Below, piece after piece: positions 41,215 through 52,219 of a DNA stretch of 64,000 nt. The stretch spans positions 62,001 through 126,000 of the forward strand of contig JAJHZJ010000270.1 of assembly GCA_023548195.1 (NCBI GenBank). Reading direction: 5' to 3'. Each line of letters begins with the position of its first letter. The stretch's first letter is position 1. The notes below the pieces were generated by a model. It ran no database searches, was not told where the DNA came from, and was given only the letters and a program-made list of their open reading frames with translations. This DNA comes from Bettongia penicillata ogilbyi (taxonomy: Eukaryota > Chordata > Mammalia > Diprotodontia > Potoroidae). The translations under genes and the position numbers were made by a program.

Positions 41215-41905
41215 TCTCCGCTGACATTTCCACCACCCTGGTGTAGTCCCTTCATCACCTCATGACTGGATCATGGACAAGCCTGTTGGTTGGTCTCCTA
41301 GCCTCAGGTCTCTTGCCACTCTAATCCATTTTCCACTTAGCTGTCAAACTGATCTCCCAGAAATAGATATCCTACCATATCACTCCTCTATTGAATAAAC
41401 TCCAGTGTCTCCCTGTTACTTCAAGCATAAAATAAAAAATCCTCTGTTTGACTTTTTAAAAAAATGCTTCATAATTTGGTCCTTTTCCACATTTCTGGTC
41501 TTCTTACATCTGACTCCTTTCACGTATTCTGTGATCCAGTTACCCCAGCCAGACTCCTTGCTGTTCCCTACTCCAGGTGTTTTCATCAGCTGTTCCCTGT
41601 GCCTGGAACTCTCTACCTCCAAATCTCTGCTTCCTAGCTTCTCCAGGTTCTTTCAATTGACAGTCAAAGTCCCATGTTTTTCAAGAAGCTTTTCCAGCCC
41701 TCCTTAATCTAATCTTCGTGTTCTCCCTTGGAGATTACCCCCATCATATCCTGTTGATGTCTTATTTGTCTAATTTTTCACATGGTGTCTCCTTCTAGAC
41801 TGTGCAATCTTGGTTAGCAGGGACTGGTTTGGGTTTTTGATCTTCCTTTGTACCCTTAGCACATATTGTCGGCACTTAATAAATTCTAGTAGACTGTGTT
41901 GCTTT
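41215..41905 (+). repeat. L2 3' end, longest copy (about 690 bp)
   Basis: GTTGGTCTCCTAGCCTCAGG, CCACTCTAATCCATTTTCC, CATATCACTCCTCTATTG, GCTTCATAATTTGGTCC, CCTTGCTGTTCCCTACTCC, TTCCCTGTGCCTGGAACTC, CTAGACTGTGCAATCTTGG, GCACTTAATAAATTC. The 100-codon frame at 41405-41707 lies within the C-terminal coding/3' region and is not a host gene. Confidence 0.75.
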
Positions 41906-43340
41906 CTGATATTTTTATTTTTTAAATTTCTTCTATAAGCAATAAAAGTAAAATTTTTAAATTAGGTAATCCTAGACTAATAACATCCCCCTTGAGATTC
42001 TCTGAACTCTGAGAGAGGAAGAAATTGATATAAGCTACAGAACCATAAGATAAGCCACAGGAAAACAAGTTGAAAACCTGGATAGAGGTCATTACTTGCT
42101 AAATAATGAAAGTGGATAGTTTATCTGACTCTGCAAGTGGCTTCTGATATCTATTTAGGATGTATGGTCCAGAGAAGGAGGTCTTCTGGACTTTGGTAGA
42201 AATAGTATCCAAACACAACTGATGGGGTAGGTAAAGAAGAATGGGGAAGTATGTGGAAGGTCCATGCAAAGTCAGGTAGTAACAGAGGAATATATAGTTA
42301 ACAGCAGGCTGCCCTGGAGGTGCTCTTAGACTACCAATGTGGTAGTCTGTGGGAAACTGGTCCAAAGACTTGATTCTGCTGTTTGTTTTTATTTCATGAA
42401 GTGTCTTCAATGTAACCAAGACCTATGTTTGAATCCTGCCTTGGAGAAATACTGGTTATGTGGCCCTGGGCTGCAAAGTTTAGTGTTCAAGGACACTCTC
42501 TAAGAAAGAAAACCAAAATGACATCACTATGTTGGAGTCAAGGTGCAGCATGTCCAACTGTGGCTAGAGGTTGGATACCTAGGATGGTCAGCAGCAAGAC
42601 TTGAACCGAGGTCCTGACATCAAGACTGACCCTTTGACCACCCTGCTGCCTCTCTATGCTATGACTTTTTGGTGTAATTTCTTTGATGTTTGGAACGCCC
42701 AGTGAAGGAATTCTCTCTGCCCTTTCTTCTAGAACAAAGGACAACAACCAACCAGCCAGCCAAAGGCAACTCTTCAAGCCAGTACTTCCCAGAATGGTTG
42801 CTAATCTTTCTCTATAAAGGAAGTTCCCATATAGGGAGATCTCCATGCTGATAAATTCACTAGTGTGGTGCAACTCTTAGAAGGTCCTGCTGACTTTGGG
42901 AAGCTTTTATCCACTGAGACACCGAGTTCTTTTCCAAAGAAACCACTACATAGTCCTGTAAATGCAGACTTTTCCATGAATACATCTTTCCTCTTTGTTC
43001 CCTGAGAGTTCGCATAGAGGCAGTGTGCCAGGAAGCCTTTGATTCTGGTACTATCACATGCTGGCTGTGTGAACTTGGGTCAGTCATTGAATCTCTAAAT
43101 GCCCCTAGGCACTGAACCTATAGATTAAGAGGAGATGACAGCCTACTTCGTTAATTCACATATGATTACCCCCTGCCAATGAAATCATTGGTTCATTTTC
43201 CATCACTAGTCCTATGTCCTTTGGTAGCCTGCTCTAATTAGAAATTTGCTTTGAAGTTTCTGCCTGGTCTATTGACAGAGAAGACACTAGAAAGTATCTC
43301 TGGTCATATTTACATAATCGTGATAACCTAAAACACTCCA
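41906..43340. other. Mostly unassigned, with scraps of MIR and SINE tail
   Basis: GTTTGAATCCTGCCTTGG...TTATGTGGCCCTGGG (42427-42470) and AAGACTTGAACCGAGGTCC...CACCCTGCTGCCTC (42597-42652) are MIR/THER1-like. GCCCTTTCTTCTAGAACAAAGGACAACAACC (about 42718-42750) resembles the AAGGACAAACAACA SINE tail. No gene recognised. Confidence 0.35.
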
Positions 43341-43344
43341 CAGG

Positions 43345-43510
43345 GCAGCTAAGACTTACAGTGAGCACCAGGCCTGAGACCAGGAGGACTCATCTTCCTG
43401 AGTTCAAATCTGGACTCAAACACTTACCAGCTGTGTGACCCTGATCAACTGTGTGACCAAAATCAACTGAACAATCCTAACAAAACACTCCGTGCTGAAC
43501 CTGAATAAAT
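43345..43510 (+). mobile_element. tRNA-headed SINE, 3'-shortened
   Basis: GGGCAGCTAAGACTTACAGTG, GAGGACTCATCTTCCTGAG, CAGCTGTGTGACCCTGATC. It then ends early near CAATCCTAACAAAAC. Confidence 0.6.
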
Positions 43511-43511
43511 G

Positions 43512-43735
43512 TTGTTGGCCAGTCATTTCCAGTCATGTCCAACTCTCATGACCCCATTTGGGGTTTCCTTGGCAAAGGTACTGGAGTGGTTTGCCATTTC
43601 CTTTTCCAGTTCAATCTACAGATGAGGAAATTGAGAAGAAACGGGGTGAAGTGACTTGCCCAAGTCTGATAAGTGTCTGAGGCCAGGTCTTCTTGATTCC
43701 AGGCCTGGTGCTCTATCCATTGCACCACCTGGCTG
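43512..43735 (-). mobile_element. tRNA-headed marsupial SINE, near complete
   Basis: TTGTTGGCCAGTCATTTCCAG, GACCCCATTTGGGGTTTCC, TACTGGAGTGGTTTGCC, CAGATGAGGAAATTGAG, CATTGCACCACCTGGCTGC. With the preceding plus-oriented SINE it makes a tail-to-tail inverted pair. Confidence 0.75.
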
Positions 43736-43739
43736 CTCT

Positions 43740-44520
43740 TATTTCCCGGTTACAGCTTGTAGAGTCATCCAGTCCATTATTGTTTCAATTTCTGTTGCTT
43801 TGTTATATTTTTCCATTAGGAAGAACCTCAGTGACTCGAGAAAGGGAAAAGAAGGATCCTTTTCTTCTGACAGGTTAAGAACAAAAGAGGAGGCTGGGTC
43901 ACCCTATACCTTTCAAGCAAATGCTCATTTTCATTGTCTTTTTCCAAGCTGTGTGTGGATGGAGCCCAGCTCTTCAGCTCCTTATCCACTCCTCCGCAAT
44001 TATCACTGCTAAACAATGCTACATGTCAAAGTCCTTCAGTTCTGAGAAATACCACCATCAGCTCTTCTCCCTAACCTCTCTCCCCTTGCCTTCAAAAACT
44101 TGATAAATATGCTCAGGCTTGTCAACACTGATGTCCTTCCCCACGGAGAGGCAGGCCCTAAACTCCAGATGGATTTTTCTTTCTTTCTTTTTCTTCCTCA
44201 ACTTCCCTTTACCGTTCCAATACCATTTACTTCATTGTCAGTGTTTATTACCCTAGAATTTGAATTAATTTTGAATTTTTGAATTTCATTTTTGAATTCT
44301 TTGAATTAAGTAGCTGCTATTTGTTGACCTGTCTTTTTCTGTTAGCATTTTTATGTTTCGTCTGCTGTGATCTGTGTCCCTGCTAGAAAATTGAGCACAG
44401 TTAATCTTACCTCATTTCTTGTGTAGGATCAGGGGGACTGTCTTTTTGACTGATAGAGATTCTCTGACATTACAGAAATGCTTAACGGAGAACCATTCTC
44501 AAAATTTTAGCTGCTTTGTT
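43740..44520. other. No recognisable feature
   Basis: Several frames of 60-118 codons on both strands overlap, none with a domain. A run of GAATTT repeats at about 44262-44310 is the only pattern. Confidence 0.35.
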
Positions 44521-44524
44521 TTCT

Positions 44525-44665
44525 TCCCAGGTCCCAACACAGACTTAGTCAACAGGATGTCATTAGACTATGAGCTCGTTGAGAGGAGAGACTGGGTTTT
44601 GCTTTTCTTTTTATACTTAACAATGCTTAACTCAAAAGTTAAGTGCCCAGCATATAGTTTTAGGG
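44525..44665 (+). repeat. L2 3' tail
   Basis: CATTAGACTATGAGCTCGTTG, TTTTTATACTTAACAATGCTT, GTGCCCAGCATATAG. It is followed directly by a SINE. Confidence 0.55.
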
Positions 44666-44667
44666 TT

Positions 44668-44895
44668 GAGTTGTTTCAGATGTGTCTGACTCATTTTGGG
44701 GGTTTTCTTGGTAAAGATACTAGAGTCTTTTGCCATTTCCTTCTCCAGTTCATTTGACAGATGAGGAAACTGAGGTGACTTGCCTAGGGTCACAGAGCTA
44801 GTAAATGTCTGAGGCTGTATTTGAACTCATGAAGATGAGTCTTCCTGATCCAACTTTATCCACTTTATCCACTGCACCATCTAATTGTCCCTGGA
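44668..44895 (-). mobile_element. tRNA-headed marsupial SINE
   Basis: GTTGTTTCAGATGTGTCTGAC, TGGGGGTTTTCTTGGTAAAG, TTGCCATTTCCTTCTCC, GACAGATGAGGAAACTGAGG, CACTGCACCATCTAATTG. Confidence 0.75.
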
Positions 44896-44934
44896 CCATA
44901 ACAACTTTTAATCAATGCTTATTGATTGCCATGC

Positions 44935-45110
44935 AAAAATCTCTAGCTTTTGAATTGGCAGGAATAGTTTTGAATCCAAGTTCTCCTCCTTACTAGCTTG
45001 GTGTCTTTACACAGGTTTCTTAATTTCTCCAGATTAAATCTAATTTACTCACCTGCAATATGAAGGAACTGGATTAGATGATGTCTCAGACACCTTTCAT
45101 TTCTAATGTT
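44935..45110 (+). repeat. MIR/THER1-type SINE
   Basis: TTGAATCCAAGTTCTCCTCC, ACACAGGTTTCTTAATTTC, ATATGAAGGAACTGGATTAG. Confidence 0.5.
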
Positions 45111-45219
45111 TATGAACCCCCACTCTGCCTGCTCCACCTTCTGCTTTCAAGGGAGACACTGTGGGATAACAATAGGACAGCATAGGGAAGATCTTGATCG
45201 AAAGCCCAACTTTGACACT

Positions 45220-45500
45220 AACTTTCTGTCCCCCCTTCCCGCCCTGTTAGATTCAAGCTCAGTGAGGGCGGGAATTTCTGTTTTTGCCTTTCTTTGTATT
45301 CCTGGTACTTGGTACAATCCCTGGCATATAGTAAACTATTGATAAACACTTGCTGACTGACTATGCCTCTGGGTCAAGTGACCAAACAGCTTTGAACCTC
45401 AGTTTCTTATTTGTAAAATACAAGTAATGTTTTCTGTAAGAACTACCTCACTGGGACCCAATGAGTCAAAGTTTAAAATGCTATAGAATTGTCAGTTATT
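45220..45500 (+). repeat. L2 tail then MIR-type fragment
   Basis: 45225-45360: GATTCAAGCTCAGTGAGGGC, TTTGTATTCCTGG, TTGATAAACACTTGCTGACTG. 45361-45490: CTTTGAACCTCAGTTTCTT, ATTTGTAAAATACAAG, AAAGTTTAAAATGCTATAG. Confidence 0.5.
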
Positions 45501-45540
45501 ATTCTTGGAACCTCAGTTGTGTCACTGGTGTGCTGGAAAA

Positions 45541-45696
45541 GGAAGGGAAGGAGGGAGGAGGGAAGGAAGGAAGGAAGGAAGGAAGGAAGGAAGGAAGGAA
45601 GGAAGGAAGGAAGGAAGGAAGGAAGGAAGGAAGGAAGGGAGAGAGGGAGGTAGGTAGGGAGAGGGAAGGAGAAAAGGGAGGAAGGAAAGGAGGGAG
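45541..45696. repeat. (GGAA)n microsatellite
   Basis: About 19 uninterrupted GGAA units at 45561-45637, with purine-rich flanks (GGGAGG, GGTAGGTAGG). Lys/Glu/Gly and Leu/Pro/Ser frames here are repeat artefacts. Confidence 0.95.
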
Positions 45697-45960
45697 GAAA
45701 CAAGCATTTATTGAACACCTATTTACATTCCAGGCACTGTGCTAAGTACTTTGCAAATATCTCATTTGATCCTCACAACTAGGGAGGAAGTTACTATTAT
45801 TACCTGGACCTTATAGATAAGGAAAATGAGACACATAGAGGCTAAATGACTTGCCTGGAGTCACTCACCCAGTAAGGATCTAAGACAGAAATCCAATTTA
45901 CTTGCAAGTCCTGATGTCATTGGTCTTCTTCGAGAGCAAAGGACAAATAACAGCCAAAAA
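45695..45960. repeat. MIR-type SINE (-) then SINE tail (+)
   Basis: AGCATTTATTGAACACC, CATCTCATTTGATCCTCACAAC, ATTACCTGGACCTTATAG (45698-45895), then GATGTCATTGGTCTTCTTCG and GAGCAAAGGACAAATAACAG (45912-45956), which is the tail of the SINE family at 24560-24775. Confidence 0.55.
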
Positions 45961-46189
45961 CAAGGCAGAATTGGAATTCAAGTCTTCCTGATCTGAGCCT
46001 CAGTGCTCTATCCACTGTGCCCCCAGTGGTCTCTGAAGAGAATACCCAAGTTAAGGAGGTAGAGCAGAGATCCATATCACTCAGTATACCGGGCCGTGAT
46101 TGGATCCACATAATAGTTGAAAACCCCAAAGAGTAAGGAGCCATATCAAGGATTCCACAACATTTTAAATCTAGTCAGGTGTCACTCAC

Positions 46190-46420
46190 ATTGAGTTGTT
46201 CCATGGAGGAAATATTGGACTTGTTCTGTTCATCTCTTTGCACTAGGAATGCTGGATAGAAGGGACAAAGAGGTAATATTGTGAAAAGTTCTCCAATACT
46301 GAGAATTATCCAATAATGGAATGGACTGCCTGAGAGGTTGCCCCATTCCAAGTTCAGCTACCTTCATTGGAGCTCTTCAAACAAAAGCTGGATAACCACT
46401 TGTTAAGAAGGTAATTGAGA
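46190..46420 (-). repeat. CR1/L3 3' UTR fragment
   Basis: GAAATATTGGACTTGTTCTG, TGGAATGGACTGCCTGAGAGG, CATTGGAGCTCTTCAAACAAAAGC, GGATAACCACTTGTTAAG. Confidence 0.65.
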
Positions 46421-46439
46421 TTATATTTTTAAAAGTAAG

Positions 46440-46900
46440 GATGGAATAATAATGCTATAGACAAAGTATCAACCCTGGAGTTAAAGGCTTAAATTTGGAT
46501 CCTTATTGTGCCATTTACTACTTCTTATGGCATTGATTAAGTGACTTTAATCTCTCTGGGACTCAATTTCTCCGTGTGTAAAATTAAGGAGATGCTTATC
46601 AATAATCTTTAAGATCATTTCTTGTTCTAATTCTATGATCTTATGACCACATGGCCACTGATATTCCTTCCAATTACAAAATTTGGTGACTCTTTGAAGG
46701 TAGGGACCATATTTTATTCATCTTTGTATCCAGATTACTTTGAGCATAGTAGGTACTCAATAAATATTATTGATTTCAAGATTAAGGAGAATGAAAAGAG
46801 TGCTATATTCAGACTAAAAAGATGTGGTTGTAAGATCTAGTTTGCTTCTCAGTGGGTGCAGGACAATTGTGGTCAAGCCATTCATTCCAAGAGAGGTTGA
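46440..46900 (+). repeat. MIR/THER1 SINE then L2 tail
   Basis: 46440-46640: ATGCTATAGACAAAGTATC, AAGTGACTTTAATCTCTCTGGG, CAATTTCTCCGTGTGTAAA. 46645-46775: GACTCTTTGAAGGTAGGGACC, CTTTGTATCCAGATTAC, TAGTAGGTACTCAATAAATA. Confidence 0.55.
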
Positions 46901-46989
46901 TAATTCTAGAATTAGAAAGTGTTTTGCATCCTGAAGAGTGTGGTCTGACTGGAAATCATCCTTAGATAATAGTCATGGTGTATGCCTGT

Positions 46990-47430
46990 CCCTTTTTCTT
47001 TCTGACTGTGCCATGGGCTATTGCGAACTTAAATTGAATCAAACCAATAGAATGAAAGAAAATTCAAAGCCTTTCATAACCCAGCCCCCTCCTTTCTTTC
47101 CAATCTTATGCCTGACTCTCCAAAATATACTCTCTGATCCAGTGACCCTGTCCTCATGGCCATACCCAAACAAGACTCTCCATCTCTCAGCTTGGGGCAT
47201 TTTCTCTGGTTGTCCACCATGCCTGGAATATTCTCCCTCCTCAGCTACACCTATTGACTTCCGATTTTTTATAGGAAGCCTTCCCCAAGCAATCCCAGTG
47301 CCTTCCCTTAGTTAATTACTTCCTATTTATCCTATATATAGCTTTCTTTGTTTATGTTTGTTTACATGTTGCTTCCCCTGTTAGTTCATGATCTCTTTGA
47401 GGACAGGGACTGTCTTTGGCCTTTTCATAT
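46990..47430 (+). repeat. L2 3' end
   Basis: GCCTTTCATAACCCAGCCCC, CATGGCCATACCCAAACAAG, GCCTGGAATATTCTCCCTCC, TATAGGAAGCCTTCCCC, TCATGATCTCTTTGAGGACAG. The 125-codon frame at 46938-47315 is inside it. Confidence 0.7.
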
Positions 47431-47790
47431 ATCCTGTGAACTTGGGGTGTTCAGGCAGATGAGTACCTCTGATGCAGGGCTTGCTGAGCCCTTTTCATGG
47501 CTGTTCATCTACCTTTGGTGTCTGCCTTGAGCTCAACTCTCACCTGTGACTCCAAGAAGCTGTAGCATGCGCTGTGGTCACAACTCAGTAAAATCGTCTC
47601 AGAAGGCAGGTTAAACTAAGTTGAGGGTAATTGACAGGCCTCAAACCCATCAGTGAGTTGGGGAGGGTGGTGTCTACCCCAAGCATGTGAAGCCTTTCCC
47701 CAGAAGAATGGGTGGATGAGAATAATTTGTTCCAACAGTCATGAAGGGACTGAAGCAGGAGTTGTGGAGTATTTAGATCTTGGGAAGATA
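47431..47790. other. No recognisable feature
   Basis: Nothing recognised apart from spurious frames. Confidence 0.3.
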
Positions 47791-47794
47791 TTGA

Positions 47795-48060
47795 AGATGC
47801 CAAGGTTACCCACTGCATCTGGGGCTATAGCCACTACATCCACTGCATTGACTGGACCTTGATGACTCTGGAAGAGAGAGGCTAATCACTTTGTGCAACC
47901 CTTTCTCACTGAAATCCAATTCACTCCAAAGTCAAGACATCATCCATGATGACATGGTTCCTCTTCAAAAACAATAGATGAGCAACAATCCCTAGCACTT
48001 AGCACAGCGCCTGACACATAGCAGGCACTTAATAAATGTTAAATGATTAGCTGATTGATT
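47795..48060 (+). mobile_element. Marsupial SINE (AAGGACAAA-tail family) and L2 tail
   Basis: 47795-47985: TTACCCACTGCATCTGGGGC, GACTCTGGAAGAGAGAGGC, CAACCCTTTCTCACTGAAATCC, GATGACATGGTTCCTCTTC. 47990-48060: AGCACAGCGCCTGACACATAG, GGCACTTAATAAATG. Confidence 0.6.
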
Positions 48061-49037
48061 GGATGGTATGGTCCTACAAAGCACAATCTTCCTTGGGAAT
48101 CTCTTCTGATGAAGTTTTTTCTTTGGAGACTTCTGGGAGCCAAGGTGGCGGAGTGATCAGTAATTGCTGTCTCCCTCTCCTTGTTGACCTTGAAGATCCC
48201 AGAGAATACCTCCCCAGGATAAACCCTGGAATAGTGGGAGCAGCAGAAGATGTAAACAGTTTCTCAGTACATGAGGCTAGGAAAATAGCTAAGGAGGGTC
48301 CCTCTTGCTGTGGCTGAAGGGGACCAGTACAGGACTGAAGCTGTCCCAGACAGCCCCACCTCAGCAAACCAGGAGAAGATTTTGAGCCCCAGTGGGGTGA
48401 AGCCCAAAACCACCAACACCAGGACCCAAGGTGTGCCTCAGCACCCCAGGGGAATCAGGAAGATACTAGCACAGACCAGATCACCAACCAATGAGCTTGC
48501 CTATGCTCTAGCTCTACAGAGGAGACCTCTTGTGGCCACACCATGCCTCCTCCACACTAAACACAGCTAGCTCCAGGCTAACTGTGGGGAAAACCAAAAA
48601 GATCTCACCTGGCCTCTGCTTTCCAACACCAGCCAGCTCAGCACCTGGTAAGCTGGAGTATTTTATTTTCTAGCTGAAACAACCAGAAGCCACAACACAC
48701 AAAGCCTCAAGTTTTAGGCACAAGAACTATAGGACAGAGCTCCCTCTGCCACAGATGCAGAGATCCACTTTAAAAGGGTTATTATCATGAGCAAGAAGCA
48801 AAGCAGAAAAGAAAAGATCATAGAATCTTGCTATGGGGATAAGGACCAAAACACAAATACTAAAGAGGTCAGCATGGAGACTGTACTCCCATCTGGAACT
48901 TCAGAAGGGAATATGAACTGGTCTGAAGCACAAAGAGCATTGTTAAAAGAGCTCAGGAAGAATTTTAAAAGTGAAATGGGAGAAACAGAAGAAAAATTGA
49001 CCAATGATTTTTAAAATATGACAAAAGTAATCACAGA

Positions 49038-49050
49038 AGAATTTAAAAGG
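49038..49050. repeat. Target-site duplication of HAL1 copy E, left
   Basis: AGAATTTAAAAGG, identical to 51961-51973. Confidence 0.9.
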
Positions 49051-49822
49051 AGGGCAGAGCCAAGATGGCAGAGTAGACAGATGCACATACGTGAGCTCTT
49101 CCCCCACAGTTCACAAAATACCCATAAAGAAAGACTCTCAACAAATTCTAGAGCAGCAGAAGCCACAGAATAATGAACTGGAAGAGATTTCTAGCCCAGG
49201 GTGACCTGAAAGGCCAACGGGAAAGGTCTGTCACACCGGTCGTGGAGCAGAGCTCAGCCCAACCTTGGCTGCACTGCATAACTCCTGGAAGAGGACCTGA
49301 GTAGTACTCAGGGGCAGAATCCCCAGCAGCATTACCTATGGTTTGCAGATCCGTCAACCCACAGGCGCCAATGGTCAGTGAGAGGGTTTTGTCAGCTGGC
49401 CAAGAAGGGAACAGGGTCTTCCCATAGCTTCAGCTTCAGGCAATGGCAGCAGAGATTGCATCAGCGGCAGCAGCTCCCACAGCAGCCCACATCCACTGTT
49501 GGATCATAAAACCCCTGGGGGAACTGAGCTGCTGATACCTCAGCCCTATGTGACAGCCCTGCCCATACCTAAAGCCCCTAGGGGAAATGAGCAGCTTGTC
49601 TGAATCACAGCCCCCAATGCTGACTTGATGGAACTGGAGGCCAGGTGGTTGTGGAGAGGAAACTCTACTTCTCACAGATTCTGGGCACAAAAGTTTCTGG
49701 TTGCTCCTAGATCAGTGTACATGCTTGATTCTGTCACTTTGGAGAAACTGAGATCTTACAGATCCCCAAAGTATGCCCTACTCATGACAAAGAACCCAAA
49801 AGTCAAGTAACTGGTTGGGAAA

Positions 49823-50923
49823 GTGCCCAAAAAAGGGGAGGGGAGAAGAAGAAAAAAAAGACAGCTACTTTCTTGGTGAACAGATATCTTCTCCAGTCCT
49901 TTCAGATGAGGAAGAACAATGCCTACCATCAGGGAAAGACAAAAAAAATAAAGGCTTCTGTATCCCAAACGTCCAAAATAAATATTCAGTCATCTCAGGC
50001 CATGGAAGAGCTCAAAAAGGATTTTGAAAATCAAGTAATAGAAGTGAAGGAAAAATTGGGAAGAGAAATGAGAGAGAAGGAAGAAAATCATGAAAAGTGA
50101 GTCAACAACTTGCTAAAGGAGACTCAAAAAATGCTGAAGAAAATAACACCTTTAAAAATAGCCTAACTCAATTGGCAAAAGAGGTTCAAAAAGCAATGAG
50201 AAGACGAATGCTTTAAAAAGCAGAATTAGCCAAATGGAAAAGAAGGTTCAAAAGTTCACTGAAGAAAATAGTTCTTTAAAAATTAGAATGGAACAGATGG
50301 AAGCTAATGACTTTATGAGAAACCAAGAAATCACAAAACAAAATGAAAAGAATGAAAAAATAGAAGATAATGTGAAATCATTGGAAAAAGAATTGACCTG
50401 GAAAATAGATCCAGGAGGAACAATTTTAAAATTATGAGACTACCTGAAAGCCATGACCAGAAAAAGAGCCTAGACATCATCTTTCATGAAATTATCAAGG
50501 AAAACTGCCCTGACATTCTAGAAGCAGAGGGCAAAATAAATATTGAAAGAATCCACCAATTACCTCCTGAAAGAGATCCCAAAAGAGAAACTGCTGGGAA
50601 CATTGTAGCCAAATTCCAGAGTTACCAGGTCAAGGAGAAAATATTGCAAGCAGCTAGAAAGAAATAATTTGAATACTGTGGAAATACAATCAGGATAGCA
50701 CAAGATCTGGTATCTTCTACATTAAGGGATTGAAGAGCTTGGAATATGATATTCCAGAAGTCAAAGTAACTAGGACTAAAACCAAGAATCACTTCCCCAG
50801 AAAAATTGAATATAATACTTTAGGGGGAATAATAGTTTTTCAATGAAATAGAGGACTTTCAATCATTCTTGATGAAAAAAACCAGAGCTGAAAAGAAAAT
50901 TTGACTTTCAAACACAAGAATAA
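49823..50923 (+). pseudogene. HAL1 copy E ORF1 (degenerate)
   Basis: The start ATG is now GTG (49823-49825), followed by PKKGRGEEEKKDSYFLGEQ. Breaks include a TGA after NHEK (about 50098), a 9-nt C/A tract at 50123-50131, several frameshifts in the coiled coil, and a TAA after AARKK (50665-50667). RRM-like text MRLPESHDQKKSLDIIFHEIIKE and RETAGNIVAKF remain readable. The natural end FDFQTQE reaches the TAA at 50921. Confidence 0.75.
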
Positions 50924-51060
50924 AGAGAAGCATGAAAAGGTAAACAGAAAAGAGAAATCATAGGGGACTTACTAAAGCTGAACTGTTTGCCTTCCTACAT
51001 GGAAAGACAATATTTGTAACTCTTGAACTTTTTTCAATATCTGGGTAGTTGGTGGAATCA

Positions 51061-51093
51061 TACACATACACAAACACACACACATACACATAT
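51061..51093. repeat. Internal CA microsatellite of HAL1 copy E
   Basis: CA-type repeat (ACACATACACAAACACACAC) in the 3' UTR, the plus-strand equivalent of the TG runs in the minus-strand copies. Confidence 0.85.
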
Positions 51094-51960
51094 ATCTAGA
51101 GAGAGAGTGAGAGCACAGGGTGAGTTGACTAGGAGGGTATCATATCTAAAAAAATGAAGAGGAGAGAGGAATATATTAGGAAGAGAAAGGGAGAAATTTA
51201 ATGGGGCAAATTTTCTCTCACAAAAGAGATAAGAAAAAGACTTTTCAATGGAGGGGAAAAGGACAGATGAGAGAGAAAATGTGAAGCTTACTCTCATCAC
51301 ATTTGACTCAAGGAAGGAATAACATGCACACTGAATTTTGTATGAAAACCTATCTTAACAATACAGGAAAGCAAGGGAGAAAGGGATAAGCAGGGTGGGG
51401 GAATGATGGAAGGGAGGGCAATGGAAGGAGGGAGCAATTAGAAGTCAACACTCTTGGGGAGAGACAAGGTCAAAAGAGAGAAGAGATGAAATGGGGTGGC
51501 AGGCTAGGATGGAGCGAAATGTGGTTAGCCTTACACAACATGACTATTATGGATGTCATTTGCAAAACTACACACATATAGCCTATATTGAGTTGCTTAC
51601 CTTCTCAGTGGGGATGGGTGGGCAGGGAGGGAGGAAGGAGGAGAAGTTGGAACTAAAAGTTTTGGGAACAATTGTTGAGTATTGTTCTTGCATACAACTG
51701 GGAAACAAGAAATACGGGTTGGGAAACAAGAAATACAGGTAATGGGGCATAGAAAGGTATCTTGCCCTACAGGACAAAAGAGAAGATGGGGATAAGGGAA
51801 GGGAGGGATGTTAGAAGGAAGGGCAGATTGGTGGTAGGGGTAATTAGAATGCTCAGCACTTTGGAGTGGAGGGAAGGGAGAGATGGGGAGAAAATTTGGA
51901 ACTCAAAATTTTGTGGAAATGAATGTTGAAAACTTAAAATAAATAAGTTTTAAAAAAAAA

Positions 51961-51973
51961 AGAATTTAAAAGG
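51961..51973. repeat. Target-site duplication of HAL1 copy E, right
   Basis: AGAATTTAAAAGG, partner of 49038-49050. Joining the two restores copy F's reading EEFKRKIGQME. Confidence 0.9.
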
Positions 51974-52219
51974 AAAATTGGACAAATGGAAAAGGAAGTA
52001 CAAAACCTGACTGGAGAAAATAATTCCTTAGAAGGAACAATTGGACAGATGGAAAAAGAGATGCAAATTTAACTGAGAAATCTCGTCTGACTCCCGACAT
52101 AGTCTCAGTTTCCACATAGCTGCCAACCTGAAGATGTCATTAAAAGACACAACTTAACTCACCTAGCTCTTAGGGATCCAAAGGCACTCCTTCCAAAAGG
52201 CAAAAAATTACCTTTGAAT

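Larger units (their letters stand above)
49051..51960 (+). mobile_element. HAL1 copy E (complete, plus strand)
   Basis: A 2.91-kb half-L1. 5' end GGGCAGAGCCAAGATGGCAG at 49052, 5' UTR of about 770 bp, ORF1 remnant (49823-50923), 3' UTR of about 1.0 kb with a CA microsatellite (51061-51093) and long purine-rich, G-rich stretches (51140-51890), ending AAATAAGTTTTAAAAAAAAA. ORF2 is absent. It has the extended DFQSFL C-terminus like copy B. Confidence 0.9.
48787..52075 (+). pseudogene. ORF1 fragment of copy F
   Basis: ATG at 48787 opens 75 codons (MSKKQSRKEKIIESCYGDKD ... EEKLTNDF), matching the ORF1 N-terminus of copy A better than B. A TAA (49012-49014) breaks the coiled coil. After copy E the same protein region continues as KIGQMEKEVQNLTGENNSL. 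No RRM or C-terminal domain remains. Confidence 0.7.
48130..52078 (+). mobile_element. L1/HAL1 copy F (old, 3'-incomplete), split by HAL1 copy E
   Basis: The 5' end TGGGAGCCAAGGTGGCGGAG is at about 48134, the LINE-1 start motif with one change. A 5' UTR of about 650 bp leads to ORF1 at 48787. At 49050 HAL1 copy E intervenes; the coiled-coil part of ORF1 resumes at 51961 and fades near 52078, with no 3' UTR or A tail. Since the remainder is missing, I cannot say whether F was HAL1 or full L1. Confidence 0.7.

Noticed and set aside
45461..45745. Lys/Glu/Gly-rich frame (94 codons) and its Leu/Pro/Ser mirror
   Set aside because: Products of the GGAA array.
46938..47315. 125-codon frame
   Set aside because: Lies wholly in an L2 3' end and reads it without homology to any host protein that I know.
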